A stretch of 64,000 nucleotides of DNA from Clostridiales bacterium (GTDB taxonomy: Bacteria > Bacillota > Clostridia > Saccharofermentanales > Saccharofermentanaceae): the NCBI GenBank assembly GCA_017513085.1, contig JAFWDK010000015.1, positions 62,001-126,000 on the forward strand, written 5' to 3'. Positions 8,247 to 17,241 of this stretch are shown here, piece after piece. Numbering within the stretch: position 1 is the first letter of the stretch; every line of letters begins with the position of its first letter. Made by a program: the position numbers and the translations under genes. Under the pieces are notes generated by a model. The model had not been told where the DNA came from. It saw only the letters and a list, made by a program, of their open reading frames with translations, and ran no database searches.

Positions 8247-9026
8247 TCAGTCGGTAATCAGCTCTACCATCTCTTTGATCTTATCGCCTACATCCTCCGT
8301 ACGATGTGCATCCGAAGACGTGATGATCGGCACATTATGCTTTTTCAGAATGCGGATCAGTTCCGGTTCCATTCCAAGGGAAGCGGTGTCCGGGCAGCGC
8401 CGGTAGGCGCCGCTGTTTTCATCAGCATACATGCCGTTTCGCGCCAAGGCTTCCGCTAGTTTCTCGTAATATTCCGTGAGCGGAAAAGACGCTTTATGCC
8501 CGAAAAGCTTGATGGTATCCGGATGACCGATCCCGTCGAAAAGCCCGCTGTCCGCAAGTTTCACGGAATCTTCGAAATACCTTCTGTAGGTGCTGTCCAC
8601 GTCGATCCCTTCCCACAGATCTGCATTATGATCGAAGGCAAAATCACCTACGAAGTGCATGCTTCCGAGAAGGAAATCCAATCCCTTATCCTTCGTCAGT
8701 TCGCGGATGAGATCTTCGTATTTTTCGAAGTAGCAGACCTCAAGTCCGAACTTGATCTTCACGGGATACTCCTGCTGCCGCACCTTATCCACCAGTTCCA
8801 GATACTCGCTAAAGTACTTCTTCCCGGCCTTTCGCTGAAACCAGTTGTCGACAAAATCACTTGCCGCGCGGGTAGAATCGTACATAGGAGCGAACTCCGG
8901 GAACATGTAGTTATGCTCCAGAAGCCGGATCTCTGAAAGCCCCATCTTCACCGCCTGATCCACAAACTCCTGGATCCAGGGAAGAGTATACGGACCCCTT
9001 TCGATATGGATGTGTCCGTCGATCAT
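8247..9026 (-). CDS. PHP-domain phosphoesterase, histidinol-phosphatase-like
   Basis: This 259-residue protein is of the PHP (HisJ/HisK) type. Metal ligands are visible in DGHIHIE at the N-terminus, EHN (residues 37-39), GLEVCYF, GSMHFVGD, GHPDTIK and SSDAH near the end. These enzymes remove phosphate from histidinol phosphate or related metabolites. No other his gene is nearby, so the substrate may differ. Its start overlaps the SGNH hydrolase stop by 4 bases (ATGA). Confidence 0.85.
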   Translation of the reverse strand: MIDGHIHIERGPYTLPWIQEFVDQAVKMGLSEIRLLEHNYMFPEFAPMYDSTRAASDFVDNWFQRKAGKKYFSEYLELVDKVRQQEYPVKIKFGLEVCYFEKYEDLIRELTKDKGLDFLLGSMHFVGDFAFDHNADLWEGIDVDSTYRRYFEDSVKLADSGLFDGIGHPDTIKLFGHKASFPLTEYYEKLAEALARNGMYADENSGAYRRCPDTASLGMEPELIRILKKHNVPIITSSDAHRTEDVGDKIKEMVELITD

Positions 9027-10012
9027 GCTTTCCCCGACTCCTTCGCCGTCTCACCTGCCGCCGTTTTTTCCGCCTTCCGGATAGCTTCTGCCAGATTTCT
9101 TCCGTAGATCTCACAGCCCAGTGCATTCGGGTGCAGATTGTCGAGGAAATATTCCGGGAAATGCGGCACCATCTGCATTCCGTCGATTACAGTAACATTG
9201 TTATACTTTTCTGCGATAGCCTTCACTTTCCCGCAGAACTCGATCAGCTTCGGAAGTCCGTCCCAGGAATCACCACGCCAGAGCGGAGTGATGCAGAAGA
9301 TCGGGATCTCGTTTCCGTAGATGCTGATCAGGGTCTCGTAGTACTCCTCGACCGGGGTCATATCCTTCTCGCCGTACTGGTTCGTGCCAAGGGCCACGAT
9401 GATCTTATCCGGAGTATAACCGTTCATCTTCATGAGGGACTTCTTATCGTAGATATAGCCGCCGATGCCCTGGTTGATGATGTCGTAATTCAGGATCCGG
9501 TTGGCGACACTGACGTAGGTGCAGGACGAACGGAGCGGGCCGTATCCCTGAGTAATGGAGTCGCCCAGCCACAGGACTTTTTCGTTCTTCTTGGCAGGTG
9601 TCACTTCCGCATCGATGGTGAAGTTACGGATCAAGACCGTCGCATCCGCCGGCAGGTAAATGACGACGGACTTTTCGCCTTCCGGAAGTTCCCACTCGAA
9701 AGTGCCGACATCCATGATATCCTTGACCCGCGCGATATTCGTAACAAAACCATTCACCAGGAGTTCAAAGGAATCCGGAGATCCTTTCCAGATGGTCTTA
9801 TAGTCGAAAGAAAGCTTCGTCGCAGACGTGGTGAATTCCAGTGTTTTTGCCGTAGTAGCCGTGCATCTTTCGTACCACATGAAAAAAGCACCTTTAAAGT
9901 ACTCAATCTGATCCTTGGTGTACTGGAAGGCCTGGAGATACCCGTCCTCCGTCTCCTCGAATTCATATGCGCCGAAATAGATCTTCTTTAATTCTTCGTT
10001 CGTTAAAACCAT
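9023..10012 (-). CDS. SGNH/GDSL hydrolase with N-terminal beta-sandwich
   Basis: This 329-residue protein has an N-terminal jelly-roll domain of about 150 residues. An SGNH esterase domain follows, with the nucleophile Ser in WLGDSITQGYG, Gly in QGIGGY, Asn in ALGTNQYG and the Asp-His pair in DNLHPNALG. This layout resembles CE2-like carbohydrate or acyl esterases that deacetylate glycans. There is no signal peptide. AAGGAG precedes the ATG. It is coupled to the PHP gene downstream. Confidence 0.82.
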   Translation of the reverse strand: MVLTNEELKKIYFGAYEFEETEDGYLQAFQYTKDQIEYFKGAFFMWYERCTATTAKTLEFTTSATKLSFDYKTIWKGSPDSFELLVNGFVTNIARVKDIMDVGTFEWELPEGEKSVVIYLPADATVLIRNFTIDAEVTPAKKNEKVLWLGDSITQGYGPLRSSCTYVSVANRILNYDIINQGIGGYIYDKKSLMKMNGYTPDKIIVALGTNQYGEKDMTPVEEYYETLISIYGNEIPIFCITPLWRGDSWDGLPKLIEFCGKVKAIAEKYNNVTVIDGMQMVPHFPEYFLDNLHPNALGCEIYGRNLAEAIRKAEKTAAGETAKESGKA

Positions 10013-10158
10013 ATTTTTGTCTCCTTATCCTTCGAAGGCTGATGTATCTATTCTACTATTGTGCAGATCCTTTATCCGTCCTTCTTATGAATCAGCTTGA
10101 AAAGGACCCACCATTTTCTCCGTGGTAGATCATCTGCTCTGACATACCGCTCTCCATC

Positions 10159-11301
10159 TCATCCCACGATCCCGGCAAACTTTTCCATGATCTCCGATAT
10201 ACCGATACTCTGCGGGCAGACCTGCTCGCAGCTCTGGCAGTGCAGGCATGCGGAAGGTTTCTTCTCCTGCGGCATCGAGCTCACCGCCATCGGAGCAATG
10301 AAGTCGAATCCGCCGCCGGCAACCGTAACATTATGTTCGTTGTAGAGCGCGATCAATCTTGGGATATCCAGCTCCATCGGGCAATGACTCACGCAGTAAT
10401 GACATGCGGTACAAGGAACGGAACCTATACTGAGGATCTCGGAAGCTACCTTCAGAAGTCCTTCCATTTCACTTTCGGAAAGAGGCTTATCTTCCGAGAA
10501 AGTCTTGATGTTCGCACGAAGCTGCTCCGGATCCGACATGCCGGAAAGAACCATCGTCACCTCCGGGATCGACTGCAAGAAACGGAACGCCCACGCCGGG
10601 ATCTCTTCCTCCGGACGCAGTGCTCGTAACTCAGATTCAAACTTCTCCGGAAGCTTCGCTAGTTTTCCGCCACGTAGCGGCTCCATGACCCAGACCGGGA
10701 TGCCGTATTCTTTCAGCATCTCCACCTTCTCTTGACCATGCTGGAACGTCCAGTCCAGATAGTTCAGCTGCAGCTGGCAGAATTCCATATCTTTTCCATA
10801 GGCTTCAAGGAAGCGGCGGAGCACATCCGGCTCGCCATGACAGGAGAACCCGAGATGACGGATCTTGCCTTCGTTTCTTCTCTCGATCAGGTAATCGTAG
10901 ATGCCGTATTTCGGATCGAGATACGCATCAATATTCATCTCACACACGTTATGGAAAAGATAGAAATCAAAATAATCGTGACCGGTCTTCTCCAACTGTT
11001 TCGGGAAGATCTCCTTGACCTTCGGCATATTCGAGAGGTCATATCCCGGGAACTTATCCGCAAGATAATAACTGTCGCGCGGGTGCTTCCGGAGCGCCTC
11101 GCCAAGGACGATCTCTGAGTTGCCGTTATGGTATCCGAATGCTGTATCAAAGTAATTGATTCCTGCGTCAAACGCCTCATCCACCATCTTCTGTGTATGC
11201 TCCACATCGATCTGGCTGTCATTTCCGTCGATCACGGGAAGACGCATCGCGCCAAAGCCAAGAGCAGAAAGCTTAATGTCCTGAAAATCTCGATACAACA
11301 T
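10159..11301 (-). CDS. Aldo/keto reductase with C-terminal ferredoxin domain
   Basis: This 380-residue protein has an AKR barrel (FGAMRLP, then FDTAFGYHNGNSE with the catalytic Tyr, and DFYLFHNVC). The C-terminal [4Fe-4S] segment has two Cys sets, CTACHYCVSHC and CLHCQSCEQVC. The family is NAD(P)H-dependent, and the clusters suggest electron transfer between ferredoxin and a carbonyl substrate. The start is the ATG of MLYRDF, which has GGAGGG upstream; the frame extends to 11337 without a site. A second, divergent paralogue is at 19838-21022. Confidence 0.88.
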   Translation of the reverse strand: MLYRDFQDIKLSALGFGAMRLPVIDGNDSQIDVEHTQKMVDEAFDAGINYFDTAFGYHNGNSEIVLGEALRKHPRDSYYLADKFPGYDLSNMPKVKEIFPKQLEKTGHDYFDFYLFHNVCEMNIDAYLDPKYGIYDYLIERRNEGKIRHLGFSCHGEPDVLRRFLEAYGKDMEFCQLQLNYLDWTFQHGQEKVEMLKEYGIPVWVMEPLRGGKLAKLPEKFESELRALRPEEEIPAWAFRFLQSIPEVTMVLSGMSDPEQLRANIKTFSEDKPLSESEMEGLLKVASEILSIGSVPCTACHYCVSHCPMELDIPRLIALYNEHNVTVAGGGFDFIAPMAVSSMPQEKKPSACLHCQSCEQVCPQSIGISEIMEKFAGIVG

Positions 11302-11373
11302 AGGAAGACCCTCCTTCATTTGCGGTAATAATCTCACTTACGGAGTCGCGAAGACACGCATTCCGATGTATTC

Positions 11374-11382
11374 ATTATATCA
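11374..11382 (-). promoter_or_regulatory. Extended -10 promoter of the aldo/keto reductase
   Basis: On the minus strand TGATATAAT lies about 70 bases ahead of the reductase start and behind the stop of the upstream GNAT. The same 9-mer occurs at four other intergenic sites in this window. No convincing -35 is visible. Confidence 0.5.
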
Positions 11383-11392
11383 CCGCATCAGA

Positions 11393-11809
11393 TCACGCCA
11401 GTGCTTTTGCCAGGAAATACTTCGTCAGCTTCGGGTTTTTATCCTCGCGGATGAACTCCACCCGGAACCCGAGTTTCTTATAGAATTCCGGCGCCTGAAA
11501 CCCGAAGGTCGTCAGCGTGATCTTCTCGTATCCCTTGCCGGAGAATGCCTCCTCCACAGCATGCACGAGCTTGCTTCCGAGTCCGCTTCTTCTTTGGTCT
11601 TCCGCGATGATCAGATCGCCGACATGCACCTCGTTATAGTAGGCTCTTCCAGTGATCACGCCAAGGATCTTCCCATCCTCACCTTCTGCGACAAAACAGT
11701 AATCCTCGTAGTTCACATCCACGCCGTTTTGCAGTGAATAATTCGCGAATCCATCTCCGATAAACTCACCGATCTTCTCGTTCTCTTCTTCTACTCTTCT
11801 GATCTGCAT
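11393..11809 (-). CDS. GNAT-family N-acetyltransferase
   Basis: This compact 138-residue GNAT has an acetyl-CoA loop in EDQRRSGLGSKLVHA, a central strand in ILGVITGRAYY and the C-terminal FYKKLGFRVEF. The acceptor is unknown. AAGGAG precedes the ATG, which lies 12 bases after the radical SAM gene, so the two are probably cotranscribed. The last residues (LAKALA) carry one copy of the AAAAGCAC motif. Confidence 0.87.
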   Translation of the reverse strand: MQIRRVEEENEKIGEFIGDGFANYSLQNGVDVNYEDYCFVAEGEDGKILGVITGRAYYNEVHVGDLIIAEDQRRSGLGSKLVHAVEEAFSGKGYEKITLTTFGFQAPEFYKKLGFRVEFIREDKNPKLTKYFLAKALA

Positions 11810-11821
11810 TTTTCTCTCTCC

Positions 11822-12700
11822 TTAAAGATCCCAAAGACTCATCTGGGTGTATTTTTCCGGGAACTCGTGCATATACCGGAAGATCTCGTCCGGGTCATGC
11901 ATGATCCCTTTTTCTTTGCAAAAGCACTTGAACATCCTCATCAGTTCTTCCGACCTGGGGCTCGGGATAATGTACGCATTTCCGAAGTTCTTCATGTAGC
12001 GTTCCTTCATCCCCGGGAAGTGCTGATCCATCTTTTCATAGAGATATTCCCGATCACCCTCACGAAGGGTCACGCCCATGTCAAAAGATAAAATGCCCTT
12101 CACTCCGACTCTAGAACACTCTTCGAGGATCGGCTTTACATTCTCTTCGTTATCGTTAATGAACGGAAGAAGCGGCGTCAGCCACACAACGGTCGGGATG
12201 CCTCTTTTATTCATCTCCTCCAGCACTTCGATGCGCCGCTTCGTGTTACAGACATGAGGTTCCAGTATCTTACAAAGATCGTCATCGTAGGTGGTGAGCG
12301 TCATCTGCACGACGCACTTACTTGCTTCGTTGATCTCAGAAAGAAGATCGATGTCCATGAGGATCCGGTCCGACTTCGTCTGTACCGCCACACCGAAACC
12401 GTACTTCTTAATGACCTCCAGGCACTTCCTCATGAGGTGAAGATCCGCTTCGCAGTGCATATACGGATCCGACATGGAACCGGTGCCGATCATGCACTTA
12501 GTTCTCTTCGAGCGGAGTGCTCTCTCCAGAAGCTCCGGTGCATTTTGCTTCACTTCGATATCCTCGAAAGGATGCTTAAACTGATAGCAGGTGCTACGGC
12601 TGTCGCAGTAGATGCACCCGTGCGTACACCCACGGTAGATATTCATCCCGCAGGAACCATGGTTATTTGTCAGGATCCCTTTTGCATCCACAAAGTGCAT
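11822..12700 (-). CDS. SPL-family radical SAM protein
   Basis: This 292-residue protein has the radical SAM triad in YRGCTHGCIYC near residue 25-35. The layout of the spore-photoproduct-lyase-like family follows (GTGSMSDPYMHCE, VQTKSDRI, VVWLTPLLPFIND). Members bind a [4Fe-4S] cluster and generate a 5-deoxyadenosyl radical; many are small-substrate or repair enzymes of unknown role. The start is the ATG of MHFVDAKG, with AAAGGAG upstream, instead of an in-frame start at 12721. Confidence 0.87.
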   Translation of the reverse strand: MHFVDAKGILTNNHGSCGMNIYRGCTHGCIYCDSRSTCYQFKHPFEDIEVKQNAPELLERALRSKRTKCMIGTGSMSDPYMHCEADLHLMRKCLEVIKKYGFGVAVQTKSDRILMDIDLLSEINEASKCVVQMTLTTYDDDLCKILEPHVCNTKRRIEVLEEMNKRGIPTVVWLTPLLPFINDNEENVKPILEECSRVGVKGILSFDMGVTLREGDREYLYEKMDQHFPGMKERYMKNFGNAYIIPSPRSEELMRMFKCFCKEKGIMHDPDEIFRYMHEFPEKYTQMSLWDL

Positions 12701-12765
12701 CGCGCTTCTCCTTTCGATCAACAGTTTACTAACATTTTCCGACTTACAAAGTCAGCAAATGCAAG

Positions 12766-12799
12766 TATAATGGAGACAGGAAGCAGTTAACTTGCTTCC
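12766..12799 (+). promoter_or_regulatory. Plus-strand promoter-like element with hairpin, no gene
   Basis: On the plus strand TTACAA, a 16-bp spacer and TATAAT (12766-12771) point into a region with no plus-strand gene. A 7-bp hairpin, GGAAGCA/TGCTTCC, follows at 12780-12800. This could start a small or antisense RNA against the end of the GNAT gene at 12846. No T-run terminator is seen. Confidence 0.3.
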
Positions 12800-12812
12800 C
12801 TCGAATAGTTAC

Positions 12813-12821
12813 ATTATATCA
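12813..12821 (-). promoter_or_regulatory. Extended -10 promoter of the radical SAM gene
   Basis: TGATATAAT on the minus strand lies between the stop of the GNAT at 12846 and the radical SAM start, about 110 bases upstream of the latter. It matches the extended -10 elements at 11374 and 16438. Confidence 0.5.
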
Positions 12822-12845
12822 CAAAAGGAACGTATTTTCGACCAC

Positions 12846-13769
12846 TTACTCTTGCTTTTTCTGCATGTGAAGAAGCTTCTTTTCCTTCTGGTAGCCGATC
12901 TTTTTATAGAACAGATTTCCTCCGCCGGTCATGATCTCGGCGCCGAGCTTACGCATCACCTGATCGTGACGGGACAGTGCTGCGGCGGCAAGTCCTTTGT
13001 GCTGATGGGAAGGAACTGTTCCGAGCGGCTCCATGTAGGCCAGTTTATTTTCCGGCACCCACCACATACCTGAGAAACAGACATATTCTTCGTTCTCATC
13101 GGCGATGATCACGGTGTAATCATATGTGGCATGCGGAGAAGGAGCGATCGTGCAGCCATACACATCCTGAAAGAGTTCATGGGCACTTGCGCCACCGCTC
13201 TTTTTGGGGGTCTCCACATCCGTAAACTCTCCGAAATCTTCGCTCATAAAACTGTCCCACATACACTTGGCGGACTTGAGTGGATCCGATGTTTTTGAAT
13301 CTACAAAATGGTATCCTTCCGGAAGCGGATAGTCGAGTTTTCCTTCACGGAAATCGAAGTAGTTTTCCGGTTCTTCATAAGTTACCTGATAGCCGCGCTT
13401 CTTCGCTTCCTCGATCAGCGCGGTCTGGCTGCTGTACAGGTTAAACTCGCGTGGTTCATCAAATTTCGGGTAAGCCTTTTCTGCATACTCGATCATTTCC
13501 CCGGCCAGAAATTCATAGCCTGGACGAAGAACAAAGTATGTGGAAGTAACAGGATTCTCGTAAAACACAAAAGCCACCGGAATATCTCCATCCATCCAGA
13601 AACGATTGAGGCGGAGATAATCTTTATCCATCCAGCAGCAAGTGATCGCATACTCCAGAAACGGTGCCGCAGGTCCGTTACTTCCCTCGGGATCATAGAC
13701 ATCTGTCATGAGTTTCCATGCAAGATCTATGTCTGTTAATATCTGAAATTGTTTTGTTCTAATAGTCAT
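12846..13769 (-). CDS. Large GNAT-family acetyltransferase
   Basis: This 307-residue protein has a C-terminal GNAT domain with CFSGMWWVPENKLAYMEPL, the acetyl-CoA loop VPSHQHKGLAAAAL and the ending LFYKKIGYQKEKK. The N-terminal 150 residues look like a degenerate second GNAT fold. The substrate is unknown. It overlaps the upstream GNAT by 4 bases (ATGA), so the two are translated together and may act on related substrates. Confidence 0.8.
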   Translation of the reverse strand: MTIRTKQFQILTDIDLAWKLMTDVYDPEGSNGPAAPFLEYAITCCWMDKDYLRLNRFWMDGDIPVAFVFYENPVTSTYFVLRPGYEFLAGEMIEYAEKAYPKFDEPREFNLYSSQTALIEEAKKRGYQVTYEEPENYFDFREGKLDYPLPEGYHFVDSKTSDPLKSAKCMWDSFMSEDFGEFTDVETPKKSGGASAHELFQDVYGCTIAPSPHATYDYTVIIADENEEYVCFSGMWWVPENKLAYMEPLGTVPSHQHKGLAAAALSRHDQVMRKLGAEIMTGGGNLFYKKIGYQKEKKLLHMQKKQE

Positions 13770-14191
13770 GTTTCTTTATCCCCTTCCAGCCACTGATGCA
13801 TGCCGGGTCCGAACTGTTCCGACGGACGGTCCACAAATCCGAATTTCTTATAAAACTCGTTTTTTCCTTTGGCGGACATTAGGGACACCATAAACAGATA
13901 TCCGGGTTTCATCTGGGCACGGATGAAGTCCATCATGGTCTCCATGATCTTTCTTCCCAGGCCTTGTCCCTGATGCTCCGGAAGCACGATGACATCCGCT
14001 ATATAGATCACATATCCATGGTCCCAGATGATCCTTCCCAGAGCAATCGGGCGGTCATCTTCACGGATACACCAGATATAGCAGTTCTTCAAGCCCTCGG
14101 CAGCCTGTTCCAGCGGGAACTCATGCCAGCCGACTGCTTTTCTCATCGCCATGTATTCATCCGGACGGATCGTATTTGTCATCACCTGCAT
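13766..14191 (-). CDS. GNAT-family N-acetyltransferase
   Basis: This 141-residue GNAT shows PIALGRIIWDHGYVIYIADV, the loop LPEHQGQGLGRKIMET and FYKKFGFVDRP, with every conserved element present. It is the first gene of a translationally coupled GNAT pair. GAAGG precedes the ATG. The acceptor substrate cannot be predicted. Confidence 0.88.
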   Translation of the reverse strand: MQVMTNTIRPDEYMAMRKAVGWHEFPLEQAAEGLKNCYIWCIREDDRPIALGRIIWDHGYVIYIADVIVLPEHQGQGLGRKIMETMMDFIRAQMKPGYLFMVSLMSAKGKNEFYKKFGFVDRPSEQFGPGMHQWLEGDKET

Positions 14192-14264
14192 CGCACATGC
14201 CTTCTTTCGATTATTCTTCTGTCATTATAATCTACCCGGTTTCATTGCAACAGAAACTGGTAGT

Positions 14265-14824
14265 TTATATATTGCCTATATATGTTCCCAGCCAGGTAGA
14301 GATAATATATTTCCGATCCTCGTCTATCATCTTAAAATCAGCAAGGTATTCATATTCAAACTCACGCACCAGTTTCATGGACGATAGTTCTAATAATGCA
14401 GATACGCATATAAGGTATGTCCTTTCTCATCTTTAAACCCATCGTCTAAAATACTGAAATGATTCTCCATATCCAGAAGCATCGTGTTCCCATTATCAAG
14501 ATCCAGAATGTAATTACTGTCGTCGGTGAACGTCATGAGATTGCCTTCGCACTTCAACATTTTATTTCTGAAGATCTCTTCTCCGGTTTCCATGGATATC
14601 AGTGCCAGAAGTCCGCTGGTGTTCTTTGCCGCTACCAGTTTTCTGTCCGGAGATACCGCAACATATCCAACATTGCTGACGGTTTTCGTCTTAAGTACAG
14701 GCTCTAGTGTCTCAAGATCATAAACATAGATACCGTTTCTGCCATTACTCGTTGCGGTCAGTTTCTCATCATCGGATATAAACAGATCCCACGACCAGCC
14801 GCTTATCTTCTTATCTTTCGCCAT
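14265..14824 (-). pseudogene. Beta-propeller (WD40-like) protein, probably frameshifted
   Basis: The intact frame (14390-14824, 144 residues) has propeller-like repeats such as NGIYVYDLETLEPVLK, VAVSPDRKLVAAKN and LALISMETGEEIF. It ends abruptly at LHY. The next frame continues without pause from about 14395 to a stop at 14265 and encodes LVREFEYEYLADFKMIDEDR and STWLGTYIGNI, the same kind of blade sequence. A one-base change near 14390-14400 therefore most likely broke a longer propeller gene. It starts 10 bases after the membrane protein gene and is probably in its operon. Confidence 0.6.
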
Positions 14825-14834
14825 TTTCTACCCC

Positions 14835-16394
14835 TTACATCAGGTTCTTATGATTTCCATTATAGCTCTTAAACACGAGTTTCCCGGCATCATCTTTATT
14901 GTTTCTATAAAGCCGGATCTCGGTTTCATGAAGCGGATAGCACTTGCCGCCTGCTTTGATTTCGAATGTAAAAGCACTTTCCCCGGTTCCGACACGGATG
15001 ATGAATTCTCCTTTCAGGGAGTCACCTCTGTTTCCGAACGCCTCGTCAAAAACCCGCAGGATCTCCTCTTTATTGAAGTAAATAAAGCAGGAGTATTTCT
15101 CTTTCTCATCTTCGAAGCGTAAGAACACATCCTTCAAGCGGGCAGGATCCATCTTCTCTTCCCATTCCCCACCGGAAAGGATCTTTTCTCCGTTGAAAAA
15201 ACGGCAGATGGTTTTCGTGATTTTGAAGCGGTCGTTTTCCGGACGGAAAAGGATCGTATAGTGGAATCTTTTCAGGTAGTTGTTGATGGTTTCAAGAGAA
15301 GGAACTCCGGATACTTCGCCGATCTCATCACCGGTTCTCTCGTGGGTAATGAAATTGCTCTTTTTCTCTTTCAGAAAGTCCGACACCTTCTGCTCATACT
15401 CCTTCGTCAATTCCCCCTGAAGAGGATAATCGAGCATGATGTTATGGATCTGGTTACGCCAGTTATGATACATAACCACTTTTCCATGAGGCAGGATCTG
15501 AAATTCGATATAATCCCATCTGAATCGTTCTTCATCATCCAGATAGCGATTCAGCTCATCCGGAAGATCTGCATCTAATTTATACGTATTCCCTTCAGAA
15601 AAGTCATACCATGCCATTACCACATGACTTGGCACAGGCGGCGAATCTCCGCCCTCATCACCTGCGAATCCGAGACAGCCGCGAAGAAGACCGTAGCTGG
15701 ACACACTATGTGTTTCGGTTGAAAAAGTGAATTTCCCTTCCAGAAGAAAAAAACACAACTTACCATACGTCTTCACACTGATATTGTTACTTCCATATAC
15801 ATCCCAGTGCGTAAGTTCAATCGGGACCGCATCCAGTTCTTTTCCTTCCCACTCGTCATTTCCCTCCAGCATACTTTCCCGGAACAGTGCTTTTCGATAG
15901 TCTTCCGTGCGAAGCTTAGCCCATCTTGCATGGTCATCAAATGCATCGCCGGAAAGATGTGACTCCCGGTTCATCAGCATAATAGAAATACTGATCAAAG
16001 CAGCAAAAGCTAACACAATATATAAACCGATCGGGTTTCCGTTCACTTTGAAAAACTGAATCAGAAGGAAAGATATCACACCCAGGATCACACTTGTAAC
16101 TGTCACATAGAACGAACGGAAACCGCGTGCCATACCGTTCCCCGCCGCGTCACTGTTGGGATAGAAGGGCCTGAAATAGAACCAGTAATGGTCAAAAAGA
16201 ATGATCGCGATCATAGAAGAAAATGGTGATCTCAACGCGATGAGATAAAGGCTTTCCAGCTGGGATAGAAGGACCAGCGATATGAATGTGGTCAGAAGAA
16301 AATTTCTTACACGGCGGGCCGGCTTATACAGCCATTTCACACACAGGCCGAAAAAGCTGCCTAAAATACAGGCCACATATAATCCGATATGCAT
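14835..16394 (-). CDS. Membrane protein with large cytosolic domain, unknown family
   Basis: This 519-residue protein has about four N-terminal membrane helices in the first 150 residues and a soluble region of about 360 residues. The soluble part has a beta-rich block (HWDVYGSNNIS, VVMAWYDFSEGNTYKLDADL, FQILPHGKVVMYHN) faintly like DUF2931, then a mixed second half. I do not recognise the protein. It has its own extended -10 promoter and a palindrome upstream, and it leads into the propeller gene. A sensor or envelope function is possible but unsupported. Confidence 0.6.
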   Translation of the reverse strand: MHIGLYVACILGSFFGLCVKWLYKPARRVRNFLLTTFISLVLLSQLESLYLIALRSPFSSMIAIILFDHYWFYFRPFYPNSDAAGNGMARGFRSFYVTVTSVILGVISFLLIQFFKVNGNPIGLYIVLAFAALISISIMLMNRESHLSGDAFDDHARWAKLRTEDYRKALFRESMLEGNDEWEGKELDAVPIELTHWDVYGSNNISVKTYGKLCFFLLEGKFTFSTETHSVSSYGLLRGCLGFAGDEGGDSPPVPSHVVMAWYDFSEGNTYKLDADLPDELNRYLDDEERFRWDYIEFQILPHGKVVMYHNWRNQIHNIMLDYPLQGELTKEYEQKVSDFLKEKKSNFITHERTGDEIGEVSGVPSLETINNYLKRFHYTILFRPENDRFKITKTICRFFNGEKILSGGEWEEKMDPARLKDVFLRFEDEKEKYSCFIYFNKEEILRVFDEAFGNRGDSLKGEFIIRVGTGESAFTFEIKAGGKCYPLHETEIRLYRNNKDDAGKLVFKSYNGNHKNLM

Positions 16395-16437
16395 CGCCGA
16401 TCATTCTCCTTTTCCTCGATGAACAATATTCGAGGGG

Positions 16438-16468
16438 ATTATATCAGCAAACCAAATCGCGATTTGGT
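16438..16468 (-). promoter_or_regulatory. Extended -10 promoter with 18-bp palindromic operator
   Basis: On the minus strand TGATATAAT (16446-16438) is the -10 of the membrane protein gene. ACCAAATCGCGATTTGGT at 16451-16468 is a perfect 18-bp palindrome just upstream, covering the -35 region. That position fits a repressor or class II activator site. No T-run follows it on the minus strand, so it is not a terminator for the MBL gene. Confidence 0.6.
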
Positions 16469-16521
16469 AAAAAACTTACTTTTCTGTTGAATAAACTACT
16501 TGAGAATGCCCATAGGTATGA

Positions 16522-17145
16522 TTACTTTGGTCCTGTCGGTTTTCCATGACCATAGTAGATCTTTCTTGGACCTAGGCTTCTTATCTTCTCTGCGCTCGCC
16601 TTAAGGGCATCCTTATCACAATACAAGTGTCCGGTGGCCGGTGTGATCCAGTTATCCAGCGCATCGCCTACGATCAGGTCCGTTCCTTCCACATCCACGC
16701 CTATCGAGCCTTTCGTATGACCGGGAAATTCCAGTATCTTCGCGCTGATCCCATATTCGGACAGATCGTCTCCCTCTTTGATATGGATCACATTTTCAGG
16801 TCTTTTCACAACGGTATTGCGCAGAACTTTCAGTGACATTCCCAATACGACTTTCCCGACGATTCCGTAGGATTTCATCGGCTGATTATCGAAGCTCTCG
16901 AAAAGATTCTCGTCTGCTGCATGGTAAGCAACCGGTACCCCAAAGTGTTCTGAAAGTTTCGCCGCATTTTCTGCATGATCGAAATGCACATGTGTCAGTA
17001 CGATAAGGCGCATGTTATACTTGCTGCATTCTTCCAGCACTTTTTCATAAGACTCCCCGCTGGCCGTATCCACGAGGATCGCCTCTTTCCCTTCTGATAC
17101 GATGTAGCAGTTATCCGTCTTACCTTTGATCCATTCTATCTTCAT
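16522..17145 (-). CDS. MBL-fold metallo-hydrolase (glyoxalase II-like)
   Basis: This 207-residue metallo-beta-lactamase-fold hydrolase has THVHFDHAEN (HxHxDH), GHTKGS, DAL and the final GHG metal-ligand sites. The spacing is that of glyoxalase II-like thioester hydrolases, not of class B beta-lactamases. It is probably cytoplasmic with a binuclear metal site; the substrate is unknown. A weak AAGGA-AAGG site precedes the ATG. Confidence 0.88.
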   Translation of the reverse strand: MKIEWIKGKTDNCYIVSEGKEAILVDTASGESYEKVLEECSKYNMRLIVLTHVHFDHAENAAKLSEHFGVPVAYHAADENLFESFDNQPMKSYGIVGKVVLGMSLKVLRNTVVKRPENVIHIKEGDDLSEYGISAKILEFPGHTKGSIGVDVEGTDLIVGDALDNWITPATGHLYCDKDALKASAEKIRSLGPRKIYYGHGKPTGPK

Positions 17146-17182
17146 CCTGTTCCTTATCCTTCCACTTCAGCAATCAGTTCTC

Positions 17183-17212
17183 ACAAAAGAGAGCCGGTTT
17201 CCCGACTCTCTT
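17183..17212 (-). terminator. Intrinsic terminator of the TipAS-type MerR gene
   Basis: On the minus strand AAGAGAG-CGG pairs with CCG-CTCTCTT across a short loop, followed by TTTTG. It begins about 30 bases after the MerR stop codon. Confidence 0.7.
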
Positions 17213-17241
17213 CTATGAACTTTCGTATCTTATTATACTGC

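Noticed and set aside
9131-9991. 286-codon plus-strand frame
   Set aside because: It is the mirror of the SGNH hydrolase gene, with no ribosome site or family features.
16522-17145. MBL protein as a class B beta-lactamase
   Set aside because: Motif spacing and the absence of a signal peptide fit glyoxalase II-like hydrolases instead.
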